Below are positions 42,072 through 54,564 of a stretch of DNA of 64,000 nt, piece by piece. Below the pieces are notes generated by a model that was not told the DNA's origin, searched no databases, and worked only from the letters and a program-made list of their open reading frames with translations. The translations under genes were made by a program, and so were the position numbers. Source of the DNA: Clavaria fumosa (taxonomy: Eukaryota > Basidiomycota > Agaricomycetes > Agaricales > Clavariaceae); NCBI GenBank assembly GCA_951802425.1, contig OX637798.1, positions 1,364,001 to 1,428,000 of the forward strand, written 5' to 3'. Numbering within the stretch: the stretch's first letter is position 1; every line of letters begins with the position of its first letter.

Positions 42072-44282
42072 TTATAGAAATTAAGTCTAACGTAGTCTTG
42101 TTAGCTCAGTCGTAGTACGGACTGAATTGCAGTCTACCTAATGTAGTCTTGTTCTACATTAGGACATCAGAAAATGTGAGACAAAGGATGAAAATCAATA
42201 ACACTCACAGCTCAGTCATAGTATGGACTGAGTTGTGTAAGTGCAAAGTGTAATGACCAATAAGGAAACTGAGATTACGTAAGGTGGCTGGTTGATTACC
42301 AACACTCCCCTTCAAACGGACAACAGTGCAAGCTTGCAAATGAATATCTCGAATGCCGGGCAAGCGAGTGGTTTCGTGAATCCATCGGCTACATTCTTGC
42401 TCATGGGTATGTAGTTGACTGCAATCTTATCTTCTTCGACAGCCTCGCGGATGAAATGATATCGGATGTCAATGTGCTTGGTGCGCGCATGAAACTTATT
42501 GTTCTTCACTATGGCGATAGTTGATTGGTTGTCCAACAGCAGAGTAGTTGGGCCTGGCTCGTGCGCTCCTAGCTTGTTCAAAAAACTCCTCAGCCAGCAG
42601 ATTTCGCAGGCAGCATGTGCCATGGCGATGTACTCTGCTTCGGTGCTCGATTGCGCGACCAGCGTTTGGCGCTTGGACGACCAGGTGATGGCGCCGCGAC
42701 CCAACCTTGTGACGAATCCCAAGATGGAGTGTCAGTCAGGCTGCGAAGCCCAATCCGCGTCAGGTGCGTCGTCTGTGTTGTTTTCGCGGGTTATGCGAGG
42801 ACACTGACTGGATGTATGTGTTTCCCCTTCAGCCAGAGTCCAAACAATGGGATCGGTAAGTTCTTCTCGATTGAAAATGACCTCACGTTCAACTCTGATC
42901 TGTTTTTTGTCAGGAGAATAGATTCTATAGCCGGTGCTCGTAGAGTCAAAGCCTATGAAGTGGCCAAGACGGGCACAACGATCAATCTTACCGGCATTGA
43001 TGATCTTTGCCCATGCATGTGTTCCGAACAGAACTAGGTTGAAGAGGTTAGGGTGTTTACCGTGATGCACATGAAATGGCGTGCGGCCATCGAGAGCTCG
43101 GGTGGGTGAGCGATTCTTTATCCATGCGGCGTGACTCATGGCTGCCCCCCAGAGTTTTTTCGGCAGCTTCGAGTCGATTAGCATGGCGCAGGCGAGCTCG
43201 GCTTTGGTTCTATTCCAACGCTCAATGATGCCAACTTGCTTGTGAGTGTTGTGGATGGTAAGTTCTCGTTTTGTGCCCATCACAGATAAGTGTTCTGAGA
43301 ACAGGTCACCGTTGAACTCCCCTCCTCGGTCCGACCGAAGATATTTGATCTTCGTATCTTCGTGAGTCTTAATCTCGGCTTCGAGCTTTTTGTAGGTGGC
43401 AAAGGCCTGAGATTTCTTTTGTATAGGGATCGTCTCTGTCCACCTAGTCGCATCGTCGACGAAGTCGACCGTGTATCGATTCCCCCCAATCGACGTAGTG
43501 GCCGTTGGCCCCCAAACATCGGTATGTATGCGTTCACCATAGTTTTCGGCTCTGTTAGAGGCCTTTTCCGGGAATGGGAGATGGTGCGGCTTGGCCTGGG
43601 TGCAAGCATCGCAAAAAGGTGAGTCTGACGTGTCGTCTATCTCGATGCCAGTAATTTTTCCAGCTGATACCACATGTTTTACCGCAGCGTAGTTGATGTG
43701 GCCGAGGGTGCGGTGTGCCTCGAGCAAGGTAAGTTTTTGGACCTTTATCGCTACATGTGCGGCATTTGGGATCGTTAACGGAGACGATATGCGGTAGAGA
43801 CCGTTCGTCTTGGGGATTCGGGCCAAAACTTTGCCTGATGGGTCCTTTACGAGGCAGGCGTTGTCCGTGAACTCGGCCTTACACCCCGTGTCATCTAGTT
43901 TTCCGATGGAGACTAGTGTAAAGGCCATGGACGGTGCGTGCGCAACGTTCTTCAGCTTGAAATTATTAACTCCTTGTCCATTTGGGACCTTAAGGAGTAC
44001 GTCTCCACGTCCGATGGAGCTAAGGATGCGCCCGTCAGTGGCCATGACCGGCTTATGCGCTGTTTGCGAGTAAGTAGAGAACATGGACCTGTCAGGGCAG
44101 AAATGCGCTGTAGCACTGCTATCCAAGATCACGTTGTGTGTCCGTTTCGCATGAGCAAGAGCAGCAGCCGGGTTGGGAGTGTCCCCGAGGCAGGTAAATG
44201 CTAGGTAGTCCTCTGTGTCGTCCTTTTTGGGGGTGGACGCTGCCGCCGTTACCAGCTTATCTGACTTCTTTTGCCAGGGTGC
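42072..44282 (-). mobile_element. truncated Copia element in reverse: pol fragment and 3' LTR
   Basis: Reading leftward: protease and integrase (44132 down), RNase H, a polypurine tract GAAGGGGAG immediately before the LTR, then the LTR 42302-42072. The 5' part is lost because Gypsy-1 starts at 44283. It is the same family as the 5' Copia fragment at 31323, in opposite orientation, about 10 kb away. Confidence 0.85.
42312..44132 (-). pseudogene. Copia pol: protease, integrase and RNase H, reverse transcriptase deleted
   Basis: Protease motif ILDSSATAHF at the start (44132). Integrase zinc motif HRTLGH...CDACTQAK (about 43710-43590) and core HTDVWGPT, RSDRGGEFNG and GIIERWNRTKAEL (about 43540-43190). 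After the connecting TREVIFNREE-type stretch and RITRENNTDDAP the frame goes straight to DADWASQPD, which is the start of RNase H, so the whole reverse-transcriptase domain is missing. One in-frame TGA (42732-42734) sits where Arg is usual before HSILGFVTRLGRGAITWSSKRQ, then the frame continues through STEAEYIAMA and TKHIDIRYHFIREA to 42312. It cannot be autonomous. Confidence 0.85.
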
Positions 44283-44553
44283 TGTCAGGACCCATCCATT
44301 TTTCCCTTGCCCAAACCGACTTTACCAGCACCTACGAACCTCCCGACATCCCTCTACAACCTTGCGAACTCCTCTACACACTTCCAGAACCCGCCATCCC
44401 CTTCCAGAAGCCTCCCCAACCTCTCCCGCATTCACACGACACTTGCGACTATCATACTCTACTCGCATCACCTCCAGCCACCTTACCCTACATGTGTCTA
44501 CCACCTGAACCTGCCAAATCGAGGCGCAACATGCAGTTATGCAATCTTCCTCA

Positions 44554-45906
44554 TGTTAGGGCCTGTCCCGTCTCGATAGTATTGCTGGGGATTGACTTGT
44601 TGGTAACCTATCCTGGAAACTCGCTAAGACCAATCAACTGTCGAGTACAGTTGAGAGTACTTGGTCCCAGAAGGTCGCGAAGACGTTGAGATGGTCGCGA
44701 AGTCAGTAGACAAAGTATAGAGAAGGAAATTGACGAGGAGGGGGAAATAGGTAACACTGAGGAGGTTGCGAAGTCGACCGATGAAGCGTAAGAAAGAAAA
44801 AGACGATATTGAGAGAGTCGTGGGTAGTTGCGACAGTGTCGAGAAGCGTGTTGGTGAAGGCAATGACTTTGCCAACCGACGTGAGAACCTGTAGAGTTCA
44901 AAAAGATCAGTACCAAGACAAGGTGAAGAGAATACTTAACTTAAGTGCATGAGTTTATACGGGCGCAGAGAACGAGTTAGAGTAAAGCAGGAGTGTCTTG
45001 GCGATCTTGAGGTCACCAAGTGAGACAAGACCTATCAATCGCGGTGGTTCCAAGCTCAAAGGGCGTAATAGCCTCAAGCTTAAACCAAAGTGCATCAATA
45101 TCAAGTCTAGCGTACAAGAAGTACATGCGAGACTTATATATGTGTGTACAGTAGAGTATAACGAAAGAGGAAAAGTACAGAGATCGCCAAGCTACAAGAC
45201 TATAGTAGAACGGGGTATGTTTAGTTGTAAAGTAACTAGGTGCATGTTCTACTAAGGTCACGAGGGGTTAAGAATGCATAGGTAAGGTCACAAAGATGAC
45301 TGGTCACGGGTCACGACCTAGTTAAATAAATATATACGTATCTATAACTACTGGGGGATTCTCGGATTGTAAGTGAAGTAGTCATAGACGATTAGGGAGA
45401 AGAAGGGAAACATAATTTGAAGTATACATACAGCTGACCGTTGGTGGCGCGTTTGAGTGTTAAGGTCGCGAGGTCATAAGAGTGATCACGTGGGTGACAC
45501 TAGTGACGCAGGTGACCTATGGGCGGGAAGTCACATGGGTAATGCTGGTAACGCAAGTAACGGCCATAACACTGGTAATGTATTGGTGCTGGTAGTGGTA
45601 GCACTGGGGGTGCCGTGCGGCAAGTCATGTGTTGGCGGAGGAAGACGCGCAATGACGTGTCGCACGTAAGATTGGTGGATCCGGGTGAGGTATGCATGTG
45701 GAATGAGATAGTGGGAGGTGTCGCGAGTATGGCATGGTAGTCGCGAGTGTCGTGTGAGTGCAGGAAAGGTTGGAGAGGCTTCCGGAAGAGGATGGCAGGT
45801 TCCGGAAGTATGTAGAAGGGCTCGCGAGGTTGTAGAGGGTCATCGGGAGGCTCGTAGATGCTGGTAGAGTCAGCTTGGGTAAAGGAAAAATGAATGGGTC
45901 CTGACA
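44554..45906 (-). repeat. solo LTR of the same family, inserted in reverse
   Basis: Starts TGTTAGGGCCTGTCC and ends GGGTCCTGACA, that is the family LTR read backwards, 1353 bases. Flanked by CCTCA on both sides (44549-44553 and 45907-45911), the 5-bp duplication expected for Gypsy integration. The internal region was lost by LTR-LTR recombination. Confidence 0.92.
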
Positions 45907-46373
45907 CCTCAGCTGACACGTGACTTGCCGCATGGCACCACCGATGCCACTAGCGTTGCCCGCGTTACCAACATTATCCATGTGACTTCCGCCCAAGCAT
46001 AACCTGCATCACTACCACCATCCACATGACTGCACGCATGGACCTTGCAACCTTAACAATGAAACACACCGCTGATGGCCAGTTGAGCACTACTTCGAAT
46101 TGTGCTTCCTTTCTTCTCCCCAGTCATCTATAACTATGATAATTATGACCAAAGCATCTCTTAGTAACTATAGTTACCCATATGATTATTTAACTAAGCT
46201 GTGACCCATGACCAGTCAGGTTCGCGACCTTACTTATGTTTCCCTTACCCCTCGCGACCTTAGTAGAACATGTCCATAGTCACTTTATGACTGACCATAC
46301 CCCGTACTACTATAGTTCTGTCACTTGGCGACCTCTGTACTTTTCCTTTTCCATTATACTCTCTGTACATACA

Positions 46374-46381
46374 TATATAAA
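46374..46381 (+). promoter_or_regulatory. probable TATA box of Gypsy-1 LTR
   Basis: TATATAAA inside the 5' LTR (context ACATACATATATAAAGTCTC), about 650 bases before the LTR end, a reasonable U3 position for a 1.39-kb LTR. Function inferred from sequence only. Confidence 0.45.
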
Positions 46382-47080
46382 GTCTCGCATGTACTTACGG
46401 TACTCCAGACTTGATATTGATGCACTTTGGTTTAAGCTTGAGGCTATTACACCCTTTGAGCTTGGAACCACCACGATTGATAGGTCTTGTCTCACTTGGT
46501 GACCTCAAGATTGCCAAGACACTCCTGCTTTACTCTAACTTGTTCTCTGCACTTGTATAAACTTGCGCACGCTTAAGTATTCTCTTCATTTCGTCTTGGT
46601 AACTGATCTTTTGAACTCTACAGGTTCTCACGTTGGTTGGCAAAGTCATTGCCTTCACCAACACACTTCTCGACACTGTCGCGACTATCTGCGACTCTCT
46701 CAATATCGTCTTTTCTTTCACCTCATCTTTTTCTTTCTTATGCTTCGTCAGTCGACTTCGCGACCCCCTCAGCGTTACCTATTTCTCCCTCTTCATCAAT
46801 TTCTTTCTCTACATTTCGTCTACTGACTTCGCAACCATCTCAGCAACGTCTTTCTCCCCTATACTTGTCTTTCCTCACTCTTACATCTTCTCAGACGTCT
46901 TCGCGACCTTCCGGGACTGAGTATTCTCGACTGTGCTCAACAGTTGATTGGTCTTAGCGAGTTTCCAGGATAGGTCACCAACAAGTCGATCCCTGGCAAT
47001 ACTATTGAGATGGGACAGGCCCTAACATAATATCAAGTCTGCCCTCGCCCTACCACTCAACACCCGGATAACACCCTATT

Positions 47081-49085
47081 ATGTCTTCCAGTCACACTCC
47101 TCCCCAACCAACCACTCATCACTTCCAGACACGCACAGGTAGTCGCGCGATCACTCCAATGATTTTGGAGACTACTCGCTAACCGCCTACCACTGTTCAA
47201 GAGTGACCTGCGTCCATCGTTCAATCACAGCCCTAAGAACTCGCCCAAATCGCACCTAGCCACGCTTTGTCCCCCTGTGAAGAAGCCGAGTCCCTCATGG
47301 AACAGTTTGGCTACCCACGCTTCGACTGTCCTTGCCACCGCACTTACCAAATCCTCAATAATACTCGCTGTCAGTATGAAACAGGGACCCTCGATGAAGA
47401 ACTAGCCTACCTCATCGAAACAACGAATCTCTATGAAGCATTGGTATGATTGACGGATGGATTCCATGCTAACCCACAAAACCGATTGTACGAGAGTCAG
47501 CGACAGTATCCAGGGACAACTGACCATGGAGTTCCCACTCCTCCTGACCTGGATACCCCCTCACGACCTCCAAGACAGATTCAACCCACCAGAGGATTCC
47601 GGGATATGGCCCCGCTCTTTCAGGTCGCAGCCCAATCTCTTCAGAATTTCACAAATCCTGCTGCACCCGACGAGCAACCTGCCATCATCTCTAGGGTCCC
47701 AAGGTACACCGCCCCCTGTAGCAGCTGGCCCACTTGGACACAATCAGCCACTACTCCGAGCAGGGCGCTCCCTCGTGACCCTATAGAGACCGAAGCAACG
47801 CTTCAGCCTGCCCCTCATCTCGAAGTACCGGTCGGACCCTTCCATATTCCTCAAACGGAAGTATGACCAGTACCCCCGATGGAGATGCAACCAGCATCCC
47901 GCCCCCTGTCTCAGGCTGAAGCCACGCAGGACCCCCCAATCCCTCCTATGCCTCCACACCTCGCCGCCGCGCTTCGAGATGAGGCCCCTGGTACCCACCA
48001 CCACCACTATTATTACCAGGCCCCTCCCTCTGAAGGACCATTGGCTCGAGATGCCTTCGCTTGAGAATCCAAGCTCGATACTAGGCGCCCCAAGCCGTTC
48101 AATGGTCATGATCGATGCAAGTGGAAGCCCTTTGTCACAGAATGCCTTATGACTTTCTTCGCAAAGCCTGTAACCTTCCAGGGAGACCATGAGAGGGTTA
48201 CTTTCGCAGCCTCTTACCTCACAGACACTGTGCAGAGCCACTACACCTCCCTCCTTCAATTCAATGCTGAACATCTGGCCCTACACTCCTGGGAAGGATT
48301 CATCCACGAGTTTGGAGGAATGTTTGGAGTAGTTAATACACAGATCAAAGCGGACCAGAACCTCCGTATGTTGCAGATGAGCAAAAACGAGCGGTTCTCA
48401 AACCACATTATACGCTTTGAGTCTTTTGCCTTCAAATCCAACTGGAATTCCGCCGCTCTACAATCGGAACTCTATCGTTCGCTGTCCACATGCATCAAAG
48501 AAGCCATGAAAGTTATTCCGCGACCTATGACATACCAAGAACTTCGAGATTTGGCAATGCAAATAGACCAGAGGCACTGGGAGTATGAGAGTGAGACTTG
48601 CCGAACTCAAATCCGCACTAATCCTCCTGCTCCTTGTCCTCCTGCTCAACAAGGCGGAAGTCATCCCTTTACTCAACAAGGCAGAAATCGCAACCTTCAA
48701 ACAACGTCGCGACCCTATCCCGCTATTAGCAACAACCCTACAACACCCCGTCCAGCTACAGGAAACCCTGCGACCACACCGCGACCCACCAATCCACCTC
48801 GCCAACCGAATCCGAATCTGAATCCGCCCTATGTCCCCCTTAGCAATGAGGAACGAGAATGACGACATCAGGGAAATTTGTGTTTGAGATGTGGGAAACC
48901 CGGACATTATAGCGCTACTTGTCCTGATTGACGAGTAACAGGACGAGCCGTGTTTATGCTGGAAGAAAGAGAGGAAGACTTCCAGGAAGCATATGAAGTC
49001 AAGGAAGAAGTGGAAGAGCGTGATGATGATCTGCACAAAGAGTTAAACGACGAAGTGGCTCAGGAGCTTCCGGGGGAACTCTGAG
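47081..49085 (+). pseudogene. Gypsy-1 gag, many nonsense codons
   Basis: ATG at 47081 in a frame that runs to about 49085. Gag core: PKPFNGHDRCKWKPFVTECL...FHEFG-like segment around 48100-48560 (HEFGGMFGVVNTQIKADQNL, YQELRDLAMQIDQRHWEYE). Pro-rich linker, then zinc knuckle CLRCGKPGHYSATC (about 48877-48920) for RNA binding, then an acidic tail. In-frame stops: TAA at about 47180 and 47236, TGA at about 47206, 47447, 47864, 48062, 48860 and 48928. Apart from these the frame is intact for 2 kb. TGA in the position before RVTG and before RHQGN is expected to be Arg. Confidence 0.85.
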
Positions 49086-49086
49086 T

Positions 49087-52000
49087 CGTGACGACAAACC
49101 AACCCCCATACTCGCACAAGCCGCGACTAGTCCCTCCTCTCCTCAGTCTCCTTGCGACTTTTCTAATACGCCTATTGCTTCCCAGTCCTCCCAATCTTTC
49201 CTCATAAAAATGCAAATACCAGATTTCGGTTCGATTCCTCTCAATACTCTTGTTGACTGCGGTGCATCAATGAATTTTATCGATTTTACCCTTGCGAACA
49301 CCCATCCAAACCTTCTAATGCCGCTCCCACAATCCCTACCCATTCAATACTTCGACAGAAGTTCTTCCAACTCCAATATCACACATTACATCCTCGCTAA
49401 TACAAAGTTCCCTGACAATACCATCCAATCTATCAAATTCCTTGTTACTAAAACTCATCCCCTTACTCCCATTGTTCTAGGGCTCGACTTGTTGCGAACC
49501 TGGAACCCTAGGATCGATTGGACCAATCTCTCCCTTAGTTTCGGACAAACAGCCCGCTCCACGACTATTCCCCTCACCATTCTGGATGCGAAACCCCCGA
49601 GTAAACCCTCCCTTGACCTCGCGAACTTGACCCCGAAACCCCCTAAACCCTTATGAGTTCAACTGGTTAAGGCCACCACACTTCACCGCTTAGAGCAACA
49701 AAGAGAATTCATAGGTCTCCTATACTTCCAACCTGTGAACAACCCCACGATGAATCAATACTTGCGAGTTCCATGACCACCCAAACCTCTCCCCCGAACC
49801 CAGAAGAAATAGTTCCACAAGAGTACCACAAATACATGGACGTATTTTCCGAAGCCTTAGTCCGGGAACTACCTCTGCACCATGACTACGACCACCGAAT
49901 CGAACTTGAGGAAGGTGCAACACCTCCTCATGGGAAACTATACAACATGTCAGAAGTGGAATTAAAAATGTTGAAGGATTATTTGGACGACATGTTGGAA
50001 AAAGGCTTCATTCGGCTGTCAAAGTCACCCGCGGGCACACCAGTACTCTTTGCGAAAAAGAAAGATGGAAGCCTTCATCTCTGTGTCGATTACCGGGGCC
50101 TCAACAAGATAACCCGAAAGAATCACTACTTAATCCCCCGAATCGAGACCCTCATCGACCAATTATGATCAGCCAAAGTCTATTCAAAAATCGACCTTCA
50201 TGCTGGGTACAATAATGTGAGGATAGCTGAAGGAGACGAATGGAAGACTGCTTTCCGCACTCACTATGGCGCGTTCGAGTATCTTGTCATGCCTTTTGGA
50301 CTCACGAACACACCCGCAACCTTTCAGCACCTTATGAACAATATCTTCCACAATTTAGTCGACATCAACATAGTCGTCTACCTCCACGACATCTTGATCT
50401 ACTCGGATAATATCGAAGAACATCGCAACCATGTCCGAGAGGTCCTACAACGACTACGCAAGGCGAACCTATACGCGCGACCTGAGAAGTGTGATTTCCA
50501 CACTGCGACGGTCGAATACCTCAGAGTTATAGTATCCCCTGATGGAATCGCGATGGACCCTTCAAAGATTCAGGCCATCCTCAGTTGGCTCGTACCCACG
50601 AAGATTCGCGACCTCCAGAGCTTTTTAGGTTTCACGAATTTCTACCGGAGATTCATTGACAATTATTCAGGCATTGTTATTCCACTTACACGACTCCTCC
50701 ACAAAGATACACCTTGGAAGTGGAGCCCGCGATGTCAACAAATCTTTGAAACTCTCAAGCAAGCCTTTACCGAAGCTCCCGTCCTCCGACACTACGACCC
50801 CGACCACCCCATTACCCTAGAATGCGATGCTTCTGATTACGCCATAGCAGCCATTCTCTCCCAAACCAATCCTGCGACTAATGAGCTACATCCTATTGCC
50901 TTCCATGCACGTATGATGATTGCCACAGAACTCAACTACAACATTTACGACAAAGAGCTCCTCGCAATACATGAAGCGTTCAAGCAATGGAGAGCATACC
51001 TCGAAGGCGCAAGATACCAAATCCAAGTTTTCTCCAATCACAATAACTTGCCATATTTTACCACCATGAAGCAACTCAGCCACTGACAGACCCGTTGGGC
51101 AGAGTATCTTTCCAGTTTTGACTATGTGATTCATTATCGAGCAGGAAAGTTAGGCGCAAAACCGGATGCCCTCACGCGACAACCCGATGTCTATCCGAAG
51201 AAGGCCAATCAACCCGCAACCAACACACAAAATAACAAGGTCGCAATACTGCCAGAACTCCTTCAAGCAGCCATCATACTCAATGAAGAGGCTCTATTCT
51301 CACGAATCCGACACGCTCCTCGCGACCTTTACTTCTCCAAAAAGTCTCAAGACACTTCACAAGGTCACGATAAGACATTCTCACTTTCACCCGACGGTTC
51401 ACTATTACTTTGAGATGGCAAAATATATGTTCCTGACCATGACTCTCTCCGATTCGATATTCTATGTTCCCGACCACAACTCTCTCCGATTCGATATTCT
51501 ATGCTCCAACCACAACCATAAACTACGAGGACATCCAGGTATAAGGAAGACAACCCAGCTAATAAATAGGTTGTTTTTCTGGCCAGGACTCAGAAAGGAC
51601 GTAACCACCTACGTCCGTGGTTGTCACACCTGCGCAAGGGAAAACCTGTCCGACACAAACCCTACGGACTCCTCAAGCCCTTGCTTATAGGTGAGCGACC
51701 TTGGTCTTCGATCTCGATGGACCATATCGAAGCCCTCCCCCTCTCTGCGACCTTTGACTCGATTCTTGTTATCATCTGCCGACTTACGAAGCAAGCAATC
51801 TTTATCTCCTCCAACACTACCAACACCGCAAAGGAACTAGCCCAGCATTTCGTCACCCATGTCTTCTCAAAACACAGGCTACCCGTGGATATAGTGTCGG
51901 ATAGAGGGAGATTATTTGTTTCCAAGTTTTGGTCTTCATTATGTCAAGCTCTGGATATTACTTCAAATCTCTCCACAGTTTACCACCCAGAGACCGACGG

Positions 52001-52779
52001 ACAAACAGAGCAAGTCAACCAGATCTTAGAACAATACATCCAAATATATACGAACTATCAGCAAGACGACTGGACCTACCAACTCCCACTCGCCGAGTTC
52101 GTATATAATAATACCCCACACAGCGCAACTGGCATCTCCCTGTTCTTCGCGAACAAAGGATACAACCCTCAGCTTACAATTTCTCTCGATGACATACCCG
52201 CACACGAGGCCCACATGGTCGTGACTGATCTCAAGATCCTCCACCAGCACTTACGAGATCAAATCAAGGTCGTGAACGAGGCCTACTCACGCTTTGCAGA
52301 CCAGAAGAGAGAAGTCACGCCAGATTGGAAGGAAGGGACTAAAGTTTGGTTAGATTTGCGAAATGTGAAGACGAAGAGACCAATGAAGAAACTGGATTCG
52401 AAATGAGCCGGACCTTTCTCTATACTCGCAAAAGTTTCGACTCACGCTTATCGCCTCCAGTTGCCAAAATCGATGCAAGGAATTCATGATGTCTTCCATG
52501 TTTCGTTACTTGAGAAGGTCTATGACAAAACCTTCCCCCAGCGACAACAGCAACCCCTGCCCCCTATTGAAATTGATGGCGAACAACACTATGAAGTCGC
52601 CGACATACTAGATTCTCAAAGGAAGGGTAGGAAGGTGCTCTACCTCATACGTTGGGAAGGTTACAGACCCGAGGACAACACCTGGGAGTCCATCAAATCA
52701 CTTTCCGGCTCTAAGGAACTTTTAAATGAATTCCACACGACCTACCCGGAGAAACCCCGCACGACCCACGCAACTCAAT
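49087..52779 (+). pseudogene. Gypsy-1 pol (protease, RT, RNase H, integrase, chromodomain), dead
   Basis: Read in the -1 frame relative to gag. Protease-like TLVDCGASMNFID (about 49240), RT from about 49860 ([37 protein letters not shown]). The catalytic box reads YLHD (about 50380), with His for the first Asp. RNase H LECDASDYAIAAILS (about 50820), integrase zinc motif HNHKLRGHPG...CHTCA (about 51515-51640), core SMDHIEALP, VSDRGRLF, ETDGQTEQVNQ, and a C-terminal chromodomain HYEVADILDSQRKGRKVLYLIRWEGY (52590-52665), stop 52779. TGA stops at 49654, 50166, 51084, 51411 and 52404, frame changes between 49690 and 49770 and near 51620, and a 37-bp duplication (51443-51516) break it. Confidence 0.9.
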
Positions 52780-52876
52780 AATTTTCCTCGCCCCCTTTTC
52801 GTTTGTCTTCACTTTCTCACTCTGGATTTCACAGCAATTCATATATACAATAAAATTACAACAAGAAAATTTTTAT

Positions 52877-54450
52877 TTACTGGTCGCGAGCCTTTTCCTT
52901 CCCCTTTCGTGACCCTTCTGCCTCATCTACCTCTTCCACATTGGGACTTTTCTCCTCTGTCTGCTCTCCCTCCTCCTCCTTGATCAATCGCCCGGTCTGG
53001 TCCACTCGTGGGAACCCCATTAACTCGGCCCACAATTGATCTTGTTCCTTCTCCACCCATTTTGTCACCAATGACAACTCCACCCCACTCAATAACTTAC
53101 GAAGTAGCTCTTCGTAACCGAAGAACACCACTTCTAAACCGCGATGCCCCCGTGTGCGGAATTCACTGATTCGTCCACATAACGCCAGCAAAACCCCGTC
53201 CATCCCTAGCAGACTGTCAAACATCAACTCACTTTTAAATCCAACGAGTCACCTACTTTCTTTCTCCCCACGTGACTTTTCTAAAACACTCCTCATCTCC
53301 TGCGATTCTCCCCACGCTTCCTCTAATATCTTCAACGATTCTGAAAATGAAGATCAACATATTTCGACCATCATAACTATGGGACTTACCCTTGTAGTCT
53401 CCTCGCGACTTCTCCAACTCAAGTCGCACCTCTTCCAACTCGTGTCGCATTCCCTGGAGATTGACCTCTTGTTCTAATAAGGAAAAGAAGAAATAAGTTT
53501 AAGTATGCATAAAAAACAAATAAAACTCACCTTGCCATTCCCCATGGAGAGCCTCGAAATCTTTCTCCACCTCCTCCTTCTGCGCTGTCAACTCTGCAAC
53601 CTTTGCATCCACCTCACCGGACACGGACACCTTCATCGAGTCCACTCCCATCTCCTTAACCTCTCTGCCCTTCCCTATAGACTTGCGGAATACCAGGAAA
53701 ATATTGGAACTTACCCTTCCGCACCCTTCAACACCTTGTCAATCTTTGCGTCATCCCACCCGTACTCGCTCTTAACACGCCATCAATGGAAATCAAAACT
53801 CCCCACATGACTCATGACCATCAGTGTCGTCACTGCTGCCGTTGTCGACCCTTCCGCACCCTTCAACGCCTTGTCGATCTTCGCGTCATCCCACCCATAC
53901 TCGCTCTTAATGCACCATCGATGGAAATCCTGAACCCACGAGCATTTCCCGTGGTCTTCAGCGCATTGACGACATTTGCTGGCAGCACTGCGCTCGCACT
54001 GCCGGCTCTTTGTGACGCAATTGTCACAATCCTAAAACTTAATGATTAGAAAATGAGGATGGAGAAAAGAGCTTTTACACACCTCCCATTCCATCCCATT
54101 CCACTCCTTGTTCTCCTTCGCTGATCCAATTTTTTTCCATGCCTTTAAGAACTCCGCAGGTGACAGATCTTCTGCACCCGCGATGTTGCCCCTCATCTCG
54201 CTAGGGCTTGCGACGTTCCCTGCCGCTTTATTCATACCCACGACCTCACCTCGCATCTTACTAGAACCTGCAACCTCCCGAATGTGCGCACATCGCGCCT
54301 GTTCCACAGCCTGTCGAGCCAGAGCATGTCCAAGATGTTCCGATTTAGAATCGGCTCCGTTTCCTCGAATATGCACATTTCACGCGCAACCTTGGATTTG
54401 TCCTTGTTGTTTTCGGGTTCATGTTGTTTGACGGCGGCAGAGACCATGGT
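52877..54450 (-). CDS. antisense accessory gene of Gypsy-1 (Zn2Cys6-like cluster, coiled coil)
   Basis: Lies between pol and the 3' LTR on the opposite strand. ATG at 54450 (MVSAAVKQHEPENN). Downstream exons read AEFLKAWKKIGSAKENKEWNGMEWE, intron (about 54078-54031), then CDNCVTKSRQC-ERSAASK-CRQCAEDHGKC (54020-53950), a C-X2-C-X6-C-X7-C-X2-C-X6-C pattern that fits the fungal Zn2Cys6 DNA-binding spacing. Then FHRWCIKSEYGWDDAKIDKAL, present twice in tandem; a coiled coil (EVDAKVAELTAQKEEVEKDF, QGMRHELEEVRLELEKSRGD, about 53620-53390); and a last exon ending in an acidic tail (52877). Frame breaks near 54380 suggest partial decay. A role in target choice or control of the element is only inference. 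Confidence 0.6.
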
Positions 54451-54564
54451 GGTTGGACTTAGAGAAAATTTTTTGGGTGTCGTGACCTGATCAACAAACA
54501 TTGCACTGACTAATCGTCACGTGATCACCACTCTTGCAGGGCTCGAGGCTTGAAGGGAGGGTAA

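Larger units (their letters stand above)
44283..47029 (+). repeat. 5' LTR of Gypsy-1, split by a nested solo LTR
   Basis: Starts TGTCAGGACCCATCC; the first 271 bases run to 44553, the rest from 45907 to 47029 (ends GGCCCTAACA). The 3' copy at 54565 matches across the split (CAATCTTCCTCAGCTGACACG), which proves the interruption. A probable LTR promoter TATATAAA lies at 46374-46381. Confidence 0.9.

Noticed and set aside
47081..52779. TGA recoded as an amino acid (alternative code or selenocysteine) in Gypsy-1
   Set aside because: Intact neighbours (Gypsy-2 gag, the accessory genes) use TGA or other stops normally, the element also has frameshifts and a mutated RT site, and TGA sits at Arg positions. 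Decay explains all.
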